A stretch of DNA of 64,000 nt from [Mycobacterium] crassicus (GTDB lineage Bacteria > Actinomycetota > Actinomycetes > Mycobacteriales > Mycobacteriaceae), in NCBI RefSeq assembly GCF_020181615.1, contig NZ_CP084029.1, forward strand, positions 3,037,216-3,101,215. Direction: 5' to 3'. Below the pieces are notes generated by a model, which was not told the origin of the DNA, made no database searches, and saw only the letters and a program-made list of their open reading frames with translations. Positions 39,528-48,227 of the stretch are shown here, piece by piece. The position numbers and the translations under genes are program-made. Each line of letters starts with the position of its first letter. Position 1 is the stretch's first letter.

Positions 39528-40364
39528 TCAGCGCTGACATTTCGGGCAGTAGTACGACGAGCGGTTCATGAACTTCGCCCGTCGTATCGTGGTGCCGCAG
39601 CGCCGGCACGGTTCGTCTTCGCGGCCGTAGGCGTCCAGCGACCGGCTGAAGTAGCCGGACTCGCCGTTGACGTTGACATACAGCGAGTCGAACGAGGTGC
39701 CACCGGCCGCCAGCGCGTCGGCCATCACCGCCGCGGCGGCCTCCAACAGCGCGCGCAGACGCGGCCGGGACAACGTGTCGGCCATCCGAGTGCCCCGGAT
39801 CCCGGCTCGCCACAACGCCTCGTCGGCGTAGATGTTGCCGATCCCGGACACCACAGTCTGATCCAGTAATTGCCGTTTGATCTCGGAGTGCTTGCGCCGC
39901 AACACGTTCACCACCGACTCGGAGTCGAAGCGCGGGTCCAACGGGTCGCGGGCCAGGTGCGCAACAGGGACCGGCACCACACTGCCGTCCACGGTGGCCA
40001 GCTCGGTGAGCTGCCAGCCGCCGAACGTCCGCTGGTCGACGAAGCTGACCTTCGTACCGTCGTCGAGCACCGCGGCGATCCGCAGGTGCCTGCTGTCCGG
40101 CAGCTCCCCCAGCAGCATCTGCCCGCTCATGCCCAGGTGCACCACCAGGGCCTCGTCGGTACCCAGCAGCAGCCAGAGGTACTTCCCGCGCCGGTCGGTG
40201 CCGGTGATCTCCGCACCCAACAGCCGGCTGGTCAGGTCGGCGGGGCCGGCCTCGTGCCGGCGCACCGCGCGCGGGTGGTGAACCCGCACGGCCGTGATGG
40301 TGTGCCCCACCAGGTGAGTGTCCAGGCCGCGGCGCACCACCTCGACCTCGGGAAGTTCGGGCAT
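39528..40364 (-). CDS. fpg: Formamidopyrimidine-DNA glycosylase
   Basis: Removes 8-oxoguanine and formamidopyrimidines from DNA. The 278-aa product starts [14 protein letters not shown] (catalytic Pro1 and Glu), has the H2TH region ([19 protein letters not shown]), and ends with the zinc finger [20 protein letters not shown] followed by CPKC. It is downstream of rnc, 5 nt away, in the yceD-rnc-fpg operon. Confidence 0.97.
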   Translation of the reverse strand: MPELPEVEVVRRGLDTHLVGHTITAVRVHHPRAVRRHEAGPADLTSRLLGAEITGTDRRGKYLWLLLGTDEALVVHLGMSGQMLLGELPDSRHLRIAAVLDDGTKVSFVDQRTFGGWQLTELATVDGSVVPVPVAHLARDPLDPRFDSESVVNVLRRKHSEIKRQLLDQTVVSGIGNIYADEALWRAGIRGTRMADTLSRPRLRALLEAAAAVMADALAAGGTSFDSLYVNVNGESGYFSRSLDAYGREDEPCRRCGTTIRRAKFMNRSSYYCPKCQR

Positions 40365-40369
40365 CCGCG

Positions 40370-41080
40370 CTACCCGGGTGAGCCGGGGTCCAGCGCGTCC
40401 AGCGCCTTCCAGGCCGCCGCCGCCGCCTTCTGCTCGGCCTCTTTCTTGGACCGTCCGACCCCCGAACCGTAGTCGGTGTCCGACACCACGACGATCGCGG
40501 TGAATTCCCGGTCATGGTCGGGTCCGGTGGAGCTGACCTGGTAGGACGGCACACCGATGCCCCGGGCGGCGGTCAACTCCTGCAGGCTGGTCTTCCAGTC
40601 CAGGCCGGCGCCCAACGTGGCGGCGGTGTCGAGCAGCGGACCGAACAGCCTCAGGATCACCGCCCGCGCGGTGTCGATGCCGTGCTGCAGGTACACCGCG
40701 CCCAGCAGCGACTCCATACTGTCGGCCAGAATGCTGGATTTGTCGCCACCCCCGGTGTTGATCTCGCCGCGGCCGAGCAGCAGGTGGGCGCCCAGGCCGT
40801 CTTCGGTCAGCCCACGGGCCACATCGGCCAGAGCGGAGGTGTTGACCACGCTGGAACGCAGTTTGGCCAGGTCACCCTCGGGCCGATCCGGGTGGCGGTG
40901 AAACAGTTCATCGGTGATCGTCAGTCCGAGTACGGCGTCGCCGAGAAACTCCAGTCGTTCATTGGTGGGCAGGCCGCCGTTCTCGTAGGCGTAGCTGCGG
41001 TGGGTGACCGCCAGCGTGAGCAGGTCGTCGGTCAGATCCACGCCCAGTGCCTCGAGCACGGCGTGCCGGGGACGGATCAT
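40370..41080 (-). CDS. rnc: Ribonuclease III
   Basis: Cleaves double-stranded RNA in rRNA and mRNA processing. The 236-aa product starts [13 protein letters not shown], carries the signature [20 protein letters not shown] with the catalytic acidic residues, and has a C-terminal dsRNA-binding domain ([20 protein letters not shown] to [16 protein letters not shown]). The start at 41080 overlaps the DUF177 gene stop by 4 nt (ATGA). Confidence 0.96.
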   Translation of the reverse strand: MIRPRHAVLEALGVDLTDDLLTLAVTHRSYAYENGGLPTNERLEFLGDAVLGLTITDELFHRHPDRPEGDLAKLRSSVVNTSALADVARGLTEDGLGAHLLLGRGEINTGGGDKSSILADSMESLLGAVYLQHGIDTARAVILRLFGPLLDTAATLGAGLDWKTSLQELTAARGIGVPSYQVSSTGPDHDREFTAIVVVSDTDYGSGVGRSKKEAEQKAAAAAWKALDALDPGSPG

Positions 41081-41670
41081 CCGCTGCCGTCGTCGCTCGG
41101 CTCGGAGCTCTGCGGCCCGACCATCCCGGCGAGCTTGGCCCAGCGCGGGTCGATCTTGTCGTGCTGGTGCCCCGGCTCGGCGCCGGCCAGCGGCACCCCG
41201 CAGTCCGGGCACAGTCCCGGGCAGTCGGGTTCGCACAGCGGGGACAGCGGCAGGGCCAGGCCGACCGCGTCCACGATCGCCTGCTCCAAGTCCACGGCAT
41301 CATCGGTGACACGACCGATTTCGTCGTCATCGGTAGTGGCGTCGGTGGTGCTGTCCGGGTAGGCGAACAGCTCGGTCAGCTCGATCTCGATGTCGCCGGT
41401 GAGCGGCTGCAGGCATCGCACGCATTCGCCCGCGGTGGGCGCCGACACCACACCGCTGACCAACACACCCTCGGAGACCGACTCCACCCGCAGATCCAGA
41501 TCCACCGCGGCATGCGGGGGAATCGCCACCAGGTCCAGGCCGATCGGGGCCGGGCTGGATCGTTGCTCCCGCAGCGAGATCATCGATCCGGGGCGCCTGC
41601 CCAGTCGGGCAACGTTGACCACGAACGGCGAAGACCGCTGCCGCCTTCCTGCATCCGGGTGTTTCGCCAT
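41077..41670 (-). CDS. DUF177/YceD family protein
   Basis: A 197-aa protein of the YceD family (Rv2926c type), linked in other bacteria to 23S rRNA or large-subunit synthesis. The conserved core includes [26 protein letters not shown], and a C-terminal cysteine cluster [13 protein letters not shown] suggests metal binding. The stop codon overlaps the rnc start in ATGA, indicating translational coupling. Confidence 0.92.
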   Translation of the reverse strand: MAKHPDAGRRQRSSPFVVNVARLGRRPGSMISLREQRSSPAPIGLDLVAIPPHAAVDLDLRVESVSEGVLVSGVVSAPTAGECVRCLQPLTGDIEIELTELFAYPDSTTDATTDDDEIGRVTDDAVDLEQAIVDAVGLALPLSPLCEPDCPGLCPDCGVPLAGAEPGHQHDKIDPRWAKLAGMVGPQSSEPSDDGSG

Positions 41671-41709
41671 GCCGCGATTCTACGCAGCAGCCGATATTGC
41701 GTTCGCCGG

Positions 41710-42447
41710 TCAGCGAGTTGCGTAGTCGTGCATCCCAGCGGCGGTTCGCAGTTGGTGACGCCCGCGGTTGATCGAACGCAGCGTTCCGTTGAGGAAGTCC
41801 TCGAACTCGGCCAGCTTGGCGTCGACGTAGATGTCGCATTCGCCGCGCATCCGGTCGGACTCGGCGTGTGCCGAGTCGATGAGCCGAGTGGCTTCGGCGC
41901 GCGCCGAGACCACCACCTCGTTCTGCGAAACCAGCCGCTGCTGCTCCTTGATGCCCTCTTGCACGGCCTTCTCGTAGGCGGCGTTGCCGTTCTCGACCAA
42001 CCGGTCGCATTCGGCCTGGGCGCGGGTGGTGGCGGTCTCGAACTCGCGCTTTGCGGCCGAGGTCAACCGGGCGGCCTCCTCGCGGGCTTCGGTGAGCATC
42101 CGCTCGCTGTGCCCACGCGCCTCGGCCACCATCCGGTCGGCCTGGCCCTTGGCGTCGGCCAGCAGCCGGTCCGCCTCGGCCCGGGCGTGGCTGACCATCG
42201 AGCCGGATTCGGCTGTGGCGGAACTGACCATCGAGTCCGCGTGTTCCTTGGCCTCGTTCAGCACCGAGTCGCGGGCGTCGAGCACATCCTGGGCGTCGTC
42301 CAGCTCGCCGGGAATGGCGTCTCGGATGTCGTCGATCAGTTCGAGAACGTCGCCGCGGGGCACCACGCAGCCGGCCGTCATCGGCACACCACGCGCTTCT
42401 TCGACAATGGAGCCCAGTTCGTCAAGGGCTTCGAACACTCGGTACAC
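41710..42447 (-). CDS. sepIVA: Septation protein SepIVA (DivIVA-like coiled coil)
   Basis: A 245-aa coiled-coil protein of the DivIVA class, equivalent to Rv2927c, needed for septation and polar growth in mycobacteria. The N-terminus (MYRVFEALDELGSIVEEARGVPM) is followed by about 150 residues of heptad-like sequence rich in Glu, Ala and Arg. The GTG at 42447 has GGAGGG before it. 18-bp imperfect tandem repeats lie just upstream (42471-42506). Confidence 0.92.
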   Translation of the reverse strand: MYRVFEALDELGSIVEEARGVPMTAGCVVPRGDVLELIDDIRDAIPGELDDAQDVLDARDSVLNEAKEHADSMVSSATAESGSMVSHARAEADRLLADAKGQADRMVAEARGHSERMLTEAREEAARLTSAAKREFETATTRAQAECDRLVENGNAAYEKAVQEGIKEQQRLVSQNEVVVSARAEATRLIDSAHAESDRMRGECDIYVDAKLAEFEDFLNGTLRSINRGRHQLRTAAGMHDYATR

Positions 42448-42470
42448 GGCAGCACCCTCCAGGCATAGTT

Positions 42471-42527
42471 GGTGTTACTAGTGTGCCCGGTGTTACGCGT
42501 GTGACTGTGTTAGTCGCCCGGTGTGTC
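42471..42527. repeat. Imperfect tandem repeats between sepIVA and purU
   Basis: Two 18-bp units, 42471-42488 and 42489-42506, both start GGTGTTAC and agree at 14 of 18 positions. A third, weaker copy (GTGTTAG, then GGTGTG) follows to 42527. They lie between the divergent start codons of sepIVA and purU and may be a regulator site or a remnant of rearrangement. Confidence 0.55.
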
Positions 42528-42589
42528 GGATTTTGTTCCACTACACCGGTACCCTGAGCCGTTGACATCGGGATCGGCGAAGGACGGCC

Positions 42590-43537
42590 ATGACTATTGG
42601 TTCCGGGAGTTCCGGAAGGCCAGCGGGCACTGCGACACCGGGACCGGCCCAGCCGGGTTACCCGCAGCAGCCCGACGGCCAGACGACCGACATCGGGCGG
42701 CTGCTTCTGCGCTGCCCGGACAGTCACGGGATCATCGCCGCGGTCAGCGCCTTCTTGGCCGACGCCGGCGGCAACATCATCTCGCTGGACCAGCACTCGA
42801 CCGCCCCGGAGGACGGCACGTTCGTGCAGCGGGCCATCTTTCACCTTCCCGGGCTGCCCGCCGCCATCGACGGCCTGCAGCAGCGGTTCGGCGCCACGGT
42901 GGCCGAGCGATTCTCCATGGACTACCGCTTCGCCGAGGCCGCCAAGCCCAAGCGGGTGGCGATCATGGCTTCCAAGACCGACCACTGCCTGCTGGATCTG
43001 CTGTGGCGCAACCGCCGCGGCGAACTCGAGATGAACGTGGCGATGGTGATCTCCAACCATCCGGAGCTCGCCGAGCAGGTCCGCCCGTTCGGGGTGCCGT
43101 TCTTTCACATCCCCGCCACCCGCGACACGCGTGCCGAGGCCGAACAGCGACAGCTGCAACTGCTTTGCGGCAATGTCGATCTGGTGGTCCTGGCGCGCTA
43201 CATGCAGATCATCACCAGCGAGTTCATCGAGGCGGTGGGCTGTCCGCTGATCAATATCCACCACTCCTTCCTGCCGGCATTCATCGGCGCGGCGCCCTAC
43301 CAGCGGGCTCGGGAACGGGGCGTGAAGCTGATCGGCGCCACCGCGCACTACGTCACCGAGGTTCTCGACGAGGGCCCGATCATCGAGCAGGACGTAGTGC
43401 GCGTCGACCACACCCACAGCGTGACCGACCTGGTCCGGTTGGGCGCCGACGTGGAACGGGCGGTGCTTTCGCGGGCGGTGCAGTGGCACTGCCAGGACCG
43501 GGTGATCCGGGTGGACAACGAAACCGTGGTGTTCTAA
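42590..43537 (+). CDS. purU: Formyltetrahydrofolate deformylase
   Basis: Hydrolyses 10-formyl-THF to formate and THF. The 315-aa product has an N-terminal ACT domain (DIGRLLLRCPDSHGIIAAVS, about 33-115) and a formyltransferase domain with PLINIHHSFLPAFIGA (catalytic Asn-His) and TAHYVTEVLDEGPIIEQD (Asp). About 30 Gly/Pro/Ser-rich residues precede the ACT domain. It matches Rv2964. In M. tuberculosis the PDIM cluster lies upstream; here sepIVA lies upstream. Confidence 0.95.
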   Translation: MTIGSGSSGRPAGTATPGPAQPGYPQQPDGQTTDIGRLLLRCPDSHGIIAAVSAFLADAGGNIISLDQHSTAPEDGTFVQRAIFHLPGLPAAIDGLQQRFGATVAERFSMDYRFAEAAKPKRVAIMASKTDHCLLDLLWRNRRGELEMNVAMVISNHPELAEQVRPFGVPFFHIPATRDTRAEAEQRQLQLLCGNVDLVVLARYMQIITSEFIEAVGCPLINIHHSFLPAFIGAAPYQRARERGVKLIGATAHYVTEVLDEGPIIEQDVVRVDHTHSVTDLVRLGADVERAVLSRAVQWHCQDRVIRVDNETVVF

Positions 43538-43550
43538 GGCGGTTCGTTTC

Positions 43551-43564
43551 TTGACAGCTGTCAA
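43551..43564. promoter_or_regulatory. Perfect palindrome TTGACAGCTGTCAA
   Basis: TTGACAGCTGTCAA is a perfect 14-bp inverted repeat without a spacer, starting 13 bp after the purU stop codon and ending 13 bp before the GXWXG-protein ATG. Its position upstream of a start codon makes it a good candidate repressor operator. It contains a -35-like TTGACA. Confidence 0.55.
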
Positions 43565-43577
43565 GTACGGTGAACGC

Positions 43578-44132
43578 ATGCTCCTCCCGGACTTGTTCTC
43601 GACCGTCCCGACGACCGCCGCCGAGGCCACTGACGTCTTCGACGCCGCGGAGGCCGTCGACCCCGACTTCATGCTCGGCACCTGGCACGGGGCCGAGCTG
43701 CCGACCGACCACCCCCTGGACGGGCTGTTGGCCGCCACCGGCTGGTGGGGCAAGCAGTTCATCGACGCCGAGACGGTCCACCCGCTGCTGTTCCCCACCC
43801 GCGACGGATCCGCGCTGTGGGCATTCAACCCGGCGCTGGCGTTCAGCGTCCTCGGGCTAGCGACGAAACTGCCGGCGCTGAAGAACCGCTCGTTCCTCGG
43901 GCCGATCAACACGCTGCAGCCGCTGCTTCGCACCCGTTCGGCCAGGGCTCGGCTGCGGACTACCCGGTACCGCGGTACCGACACCGCGACCATGGTCTAT
44001 GACCAGGCCCCGATCAACGACGTCTTCCGCCGGCTCTCCGACGACGCGGTGATCGGCGCGATGGACCTGCGGGGCTCGCCCCGGCCGTATTTCTTCGTGC
44101 TGTGCCGCGACGACTCGCTGAAATTGGCCTAG
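43578..44132 (+). CDS. GXWXG/DUF4334 domain protein
   Basis: A 184-aa protein. The N-terminal part holds the GXWXG box (FMLGTWHGAELPTDHPLDG, then TGWWGKQF), and the C-terminal part resembles the DUF4334 domain (APINDVFRRLSDDAVIGAMDL). Function unknown. The ATG at 43578 follows GGTGA, and a GTG/ACG-rich frame upstream is open but improbable. A perfect palindrome stands just before it. It converges with the CT-domain gene with a 4-nt overlap. Confidence 0.83.
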   Translation: MLLPDLFSTVPTTAAEATDVFDAAEAVDPDFMLGTWHGAELPTDHPLDGLLAATGWWGKQFIDAETVHPLLFPTRDGSALWAFNPALAFSVLGLATKLPALKNRSFLGPINTLQPLLRTRSARARLRTTRYRGTDTATMVYDQAPINDVFRRLSDDAVIGAMDLRGSPRPYFFVLCRDDSLKLA

Positions 44133-46111
44133 CAGCGGGCGATTTCGCCGGCCTCATGCCACGCAGTGCGCTCCGCGGTGAACGCGGCGACCTGTTGGTC
44201 ACGGAAGCCGGCGATGCTCTCGGTGTTCCCGGCCAGGAATCGGCGGTAGTCCGCCAGTGAGAACTCGCCGTCGGTGATATCGACCCGCCCGCACCCGGCC
44301 GCCATGTCGGCACGCAACTCCAACAGTTCGTCGGCGCCTACCGGATAGAAGCTGATGCGGTCGAAGTAGCGCAGCAGCCAAGGTGTTTCGGGATCGAACA
44401 GCCCGGCGATGGCATGCCGGTGGTTCCACACCTGGGTGGTGCGTCCGACGAACTGGTAGCCGCCCGGCCCCTCGATGCCGTAGATGCACAGGTAGGCGCC
44501 GCCGATCCCGACGGCGTTCTCCGGGGTCCAGGTGCGGGCCGGGTTGTATTTGGTGGTCACCAGCCGGTGCCGCGGATCCAGCGGGGTGGCCACCGGTGCG
44601 CCGAGATAGATGTCGCCCAGGCCCAGCACCAGGTACCGCGCGTCGAACACGATGTCGTAGACCTGGGAGATGTCGTCAAGCCCGTTGATGCGCCTGATGA
44701 ATTCGATGTTCGACGGGCACCACGGCGCGTCGGGCCGCACACCGTACATGTACCGGCGGATGGCCTCGTGGGTTCCGGGGTCGTCCCAACTCAGCGGCAG
44801 ACGCACCGACCGGCTCGGCACGACGAGCTCATCGCACGGTGGCAGCGCATCGTCGATGGCCGCGAGCTCCCCCACCACCTCGTCGCACGTCACCTGCTCG
44901 GTGTCGAACTGGATCTGCAGCGAGCGCACGCCGGGTGTCAGCTCCCGCAGGCCCGGCAGTCCGCGCTCCCGCACCTGTCCGTAGAGCACCTGCACCCGCG
45001 CCCGCAGTGCCAGATCCAGTGTCATCGGGCCGTATTCGAGCAGCACCCCGCCATCGCCGCAGCGTCGCACGGTGACGGTCGTGCCGTCGCGGCCGGTGTG
45101 GCGCTGCAGTACCCCGTCGTCGCCGTCGCCGGATCGGGAGACCACCGGCACCGCCGCCCTCCGCCGCACGCCCAGCGACGCCACCGGTGGGGCGCATTCG
45201 GCGCGGATCGGCACCAGACGTACGGTGTCGCCCGGGCAGAGTTGCCCGAGTTTCCAGCGGTCGCCGCGCACCACCGTCACCGGACAGACGAAGCCGCCCA
45301 GGCTGGGCCCGTCGGGGCCGAGCAGGATCGGGGTGTCCCCGGTGAAGTCCAGCGCCCCGACGCTGTACGCGGTGTCGTGGATGTTCGACGGGTGCAGCCC
45401 GGCCTCGCCGCCGTCGGGCCGCGCCCACCGCGGTTTCGGCCCCACCAGTCGCACGCCGGTGCGGTCGGAGTTGAAGTGCACCGTGTAGTCGGTGGTGGTC
45501 AGGGTTGTCATGTCGGCGCGGGTCAGAAACTCCGGCGCGGCGTGCGGGCCTTCGGTCACCGCCAACTCCCAATGCCGGCCGATGCTGGGCTGACTCTGGC
45601 TGGGCGCACGGGACAGCATCGGTGCCGCACCGTCGCGGCCGACAGCGCTCAGCCGATCCGACTCCCGCAGCGCCCGGCCGTGGTGGCCGCCGAACACACC
45701 CTGGGTGAACGTGGCTGCGCTGCCGAGGAAGTCCGGTTCGGCGATACCTCCCTCGACGAGCACGTAGCAGCGCATCCCGGGCCCGGGGATGGCGCCGATC
45801 TCGAGCAGGCCGCCGGCGGGTATCCGCACCGACTGCCACTGCGGAACCGGAGCTCCGTCCAGGCTGACCGGCACCGCGGCGCCGGTGACACACACCCATG
45901 CGGAACTCGAAAAACGCAGGGCCGGGCCCGCTTTCGTGCATTCGAGACCGGCTGCCCCTTGGGGATTGCCCAATACCTGGTTGCCGACCCGGAACGACAG
46001 GTCATCCATCGGCCCCGACGGCGGCACCCCGACATGCCAGTACCCGACCCGACCGGGCCAGTCCTGCACCGTGGTGAACAGCCCCGGGGAGACCACCTCG
46101 ATGCCGATCAT
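44129..46111 (-). CDS. Carboxyltransferase part of a urea/guanidine carboxylase (KipA-KipI fusion)
   Basis: A 660-aa protein with two domains. Residues about 1-310 are the AHS2/KipA domain (MIGIEVVSPGLFTTVQDWPG, then PPSGPMDDLSFRVGNQVLGN). Residues about 365-600 are AHS1/KipI (TVTVRRCGDGGVLLEYG, then GIEGPGGYQFVGRTTQVWN). In urea/guanidine carboxylase the same order forms the carboxyltransferase core, preceded by a biotin carboxylase domain and followed by a biotin carrier. Both are missing here, and the end FTAERTAWHEAGEIARC stops where the carrier would begin. The start overlaps the upstream DUF1989 gene in ATGA. A biotin carboxylase encoded elsewhere or a non-carboxylating role (5-oxoprolinase-like) are the alternatives. 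Confidence 0.88.
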   Translation of the reverse strand: MIGIEVVSPGLFTTVQDWPGRVGYWHVGVPPSGPMDDLSFRVGNQVLGNPQGAAGLECTKAGPALRFSSSAWVCVTGAAVPVSLDGAPVPQWQSVRIPAGGLLEIGAIPGPGMRCYVLVEGGIAEPDFLGSAATFTQGVFGGHHGRALRESDRLSAVGRDGAAPMLSRAPSQSQPSIGRHWELAVTEGPHAAPEFLTRADMTTLTTTDYTVHFNSDRTGVRLVGPKPRWARPDGGEAGLHPSNIHDTAYSVGALDFTGDTPILLGPDGPSLGGFVCPVTVVRGDRWKLGQLCPGDTVRLVPIRAECAPPVASLGVRRRAAVPVVSRSGDGDDGVLQRHTGRDGTTVTVRRCGDGGVLLEYGPMTLDLALRARVQVLYGQVRERGLPGLRELTPGVRSLQIQFDTEQVTCDEVVGELAAIDDALPPCDELVVPSRSVRLPLSWDDPGTHEAIRRYMYGVRPDAPWCPSNIEFIRRINGLDDISQVYDIVFDARYLVLGLGDIYLGAPVATPLDPRHRLVTTKYNPARTWTPENAVGIGGAYLCIYGIEGPGGYQFVGRTTQVWNHRHAIAGLFDPETPWLLRYFDRISFYPVGADELLELRADMAAGCGRVDITDGEFSLADYRRFLAGNTESIAGFRDQQVAAFTAERTAWHEAGEIARC

Positions 46112-46713
46112 CGTCGGGTGATCACCATCCGGACCGGGGTCGGGTCGAAGCCGTTGCACGGGTTGTTGATCTGCGGGCAGTTCGACACCAGGACCAGCGT
46201 GTCGGTCTCGGCCCGCAGGGTCAGGCTCTTGCCCGGCGCCGAGATGCCGTCGACGATGCCCAATGTGCCGTCGGCTTCGACCGGGACGTTCATGAACCAG
46301 TTGATGTTCGACACGATGTCCCGCTTGCCCAGGCCCCACTTGGCGCCTTCGGCGAGGAAGTTCTCCACGCAGGCGTGCTGGTGGACGGTGTGGTGCCCGT
46401 AGCGAAGTGTGTTGGATTCCTGCGAACAGGCGCCGGCGATGGTGTCGTGATTACCCACGTCGTCGGCGACGACGGTCATCAGTGCGGCGCCGTCAGCGGC
46501 GCGCAGCACCGAGCCGGTGCTCACGAAGATATTGCGCTGGGCGGCGACGGTGGCCTGGGCGCTGTATCGACGGGTGTGGTCGACGGCGTCATAGAGCAGG
46601 CAGTCCACCGCCTGGTTGCCGTGCAGGTCGATGATCTGGAGTCGATCGCCGGCGCGCACCACTGCCGACCAGGGCGCGCGGGCCGGGACCACGTCGTCGG
46701 AGACGGTCACCAT
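46108..46713 (-). CDS. DUF1989 protein, urea-carboxylase-associated (CgdB-like)
   Basis: A 201-aa member of the family once called urea carboxylase-associated protein 2 and now recognised in several bacteria as a subunit of carboxyguanidine deiminase. Typical blocks are LHGNQAVDCLLYDAVDHTRRYS, VADDVGNHDTIAGACSQESN, and ENFLAEGAKWGLGKRDIVSNINWFMNVP. It overlaps the next DUF1989 gene by 7 nt and the CT gene by 4 nt, so the three are translationally coupled. Which subunit it is, CgdA or CgdB, is inferred from size only. Confidence 0.88.
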   Translation of the reverse strand: MVTVSDDVVPARAPWSAVVRAGDRLQIIDLHGNQAVDCLLYDAVDHTRRYSAQATVAAQRNIFVSTGSVLRAADGAALMTVVADDVGNHDTIAGACSQESNTLRYGHHTVHQHACVENFLAEGAKWGLGKRDIVSNINWFMNVPVEADGTLGIVDGISAPGKSLTLRAETDTLVLVSNCPQINNPCNGFDPTPVRMVITRR

Positions 46714-47441
46714 GCCCGCACCACCGCTTCGGTGTTCTGCACGGCGCGCAGGTATTCCGGGTCCCGGTTGATCAGGTCGGCCAACTGCTCACCGGCGCGC
46801 CAGCCGAGCACGTCCAGCCCGGTCGCCGGCGGGTCGGGATCCAGCGGATGCGCGGCATTGGCGACCACCAGCACCACCGGAAGGTGGATCAGCAGGTCCA
46901 GCGCCGCGCCGGGTCCCGCCGACCCGGTGAATTCCAGTGCCCCGGTGACCGGATCGACGCGCACACCGCGGAACAGCGACACCGACGGTGCCACGTCCCG
47001 AATGTCCATGCCGTGCTTGATCGCCCCGAGCAACAGCAGTTGCCGGCCGGTGGCGTCCGGGCCGCAGAGCATGTCGTGGTGGCCGGAGGAGTCGGCGACA
47101 ACGGTGGCCAGCACGCGTCCCTGATCGGACAACAGCGGATGTCCCGTGCCCAGGTAGGCCTGCCAGGGCACCTTCATGGTGTCGGCGACGTTCAGCCGCT
47201 CCCACGGCGCCTCCGCGCGGTACAGCAGCAGATTCGCGCACGCGCCGCCCTCGATGTCGATCAGCCGGATCCGGCTGCCGCGAGGCAGCACCTTGGTGGC
47301 GTAGCCGTTCCCCGGGATCGATTCGGCCCAGATCACCGTCGTCGGGTCGACGCCGTCGGGTGTCGCCGGTATCCGCAGGTCGGCCTGCCGCGCCTGGGCA
47401 CGGGCGTGTGACCGGGCCCCGCTGGTCGAATCGGTGTTCAC
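46707..47441 (-). CDS. DUF1989 protein, urea-carboxylase-associated (CgdA-like)
   Basis: A 244-aa DUF1989 protein, the larger partner (urea carboxylase-associated protein 1 type). Recognisable blocks are LPRGSRIRLIDIEGGACANL, VLATVVADSSGHHDMLCGPD and VAPSVSLFRGVRVDPVTG. The GTG at 47441 has GAGGAG 7 nt before it. The first gene of the operon faces a TetR gene with a palindrome between the two start codons. In complete guanidine pathways this protein, its partner and a carboxylase act with allophanate hydrolase, which is not seen here. Confidence 0.87.
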   Translation of the reverse strand: MNTDSTSGARSHARAQARQADLRIPATPDGVDPTTVIWAESIPGNGYATKVLPRGSRIRLIDIEGGACANLLLYRAEAPWERLNVADTMKVPWQAYLGTGHPLLSDQGRVLATVVADSSGHHDMLCGPDATGRQLLLLGAIKHGMDIRDVAPSVSLFRGVRVDPVTGALEFTGSAGPGAALDLLIHLPVVLVVANAAHPLDPDPPATGLDVLGWRAGEQLADLINRDPEYLRAVQNTEAVVRAW

Positions 47442-47481
47442 CGCAGATCTCCTCTCGACACCCGGCACCCTAACATGGTTA

Positions 47482-47497
47482 TCTATCATTCGATAGA
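47482..47497. promoter_or_regulatory. Operator-like palindrome between the DUF1989 operon and TetR
   Basis: TCTATC, ATTC, GATAGA: a perfect inverted repeat with 6-bp arms. It lies in the 72-bp gap between the divergent starts at 47441 and 47514 and is probably the site where the TetR protein represses both genes. Confidence 0.6.
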
Positions 47498-47513
47498 AAT
47501 AGCGAGGTGCGCC

Positions 47514-48173
47514 GTGGAGACCGACCGACGAGGCAGACCCAGGCTGGTGGCCTCCCGCCGGCCCGGGCGCAGCGCGCGTGACGAAATCCTTGATGCGGCA
47601 GCGGAGTTGTTCACCACCGTCGGATACTCCGCTACCTCCACGCGGCGGATCGCCGACAGTGTCGGCATCCGGCAGGCCTCGCTGTATCACCACTTCGCCG
47701 CCAAGGACGACATCCTCGACGCGCTGCTGGCCGGCACCGTGGACGCCTCGGTGGAACTGGCCGCCGAGTTGCTCGCCGAGGACGGGCCGATGGCACCCCG
47801 GCTGCATACGCTCGTGGTCGCCGACACCGCCCAACTGTGCAGCGGCACCTGGAATCTGGGCACCCTGTATCTGCTGCCGGATCTTCGCGTCGAGCGCTTC
47901 GCGGCATTCCACCGGCGGCGGGATTCGTTGCGAAGCCATTACGGCGAGCTCTCCCGGGCGGTGATCGCCGAGCACGACGGGCCCGCAGACGCCGACGATC
48001 TGCCGTTCCGGTTGGTGGAGGCCGTGATCAACCGTCGCTCCGACGACGGCACCTGCCCACCCGACCATCCGTGGACCACCGCTGAGGCCGCACTGCGGGT
48101 GTTGGGCTGCGCACGCGGCTTATCCCGGATGCGCGCGCAGACCGCGCGGCGGTTGGGGCTGTCGCCCGAATAG
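47514..48173 (+). CDS. TetR/AcrR family transcriptional regulator
   Basis: A 219-aa regulator. The helix-turn-helix spans about residues 20-65 (ARDEILDAAAELFTTVGYSATS, then RIADSVGIRQASLYHHFAAKDDIL). The GTG at 47514 with GCGAGG before it gives a better start than an ATG 39 nt earlier, which would lie inside the operator. It is divergent from the DUF1989-carboxyltransferase operon and probably controls it. The inducer is unknown; guanidine or a related nitrogen compound is a hypothesis. Confidence 0.9.
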   Translation: METDRRGRPRLVASRRPGRSARDEILDAAAELFTTVGYSATSTRRIADSVGIRQASLYHHFAAKDDILDALLAGTVDASVELAAELLAEDGPMAPRLHTLVVADTAQLCSGTWNLGTLYLLPDLRVERFAAFHRRRDSLRSHYGELSRAVIAEHDGPADADDLPFRLVEAVINRRSDDGTCPPDHPWTTAEAALRVLGCARGLSRMRAQTARRLGLSPE

Positions 48174-48227
48174 TCACACGCGCTTGGGCAGCCCGGACTT
48201 GTCGTACCCCGCTGCTTTGATGGTGTT

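Noticed and set aside
47442..47513. Guanidine riboswitch before the DUF1989 operon
   Set aside because: The space between start codons is 72 bp and shows a short palindrome rather than a riboswitch-like structure.
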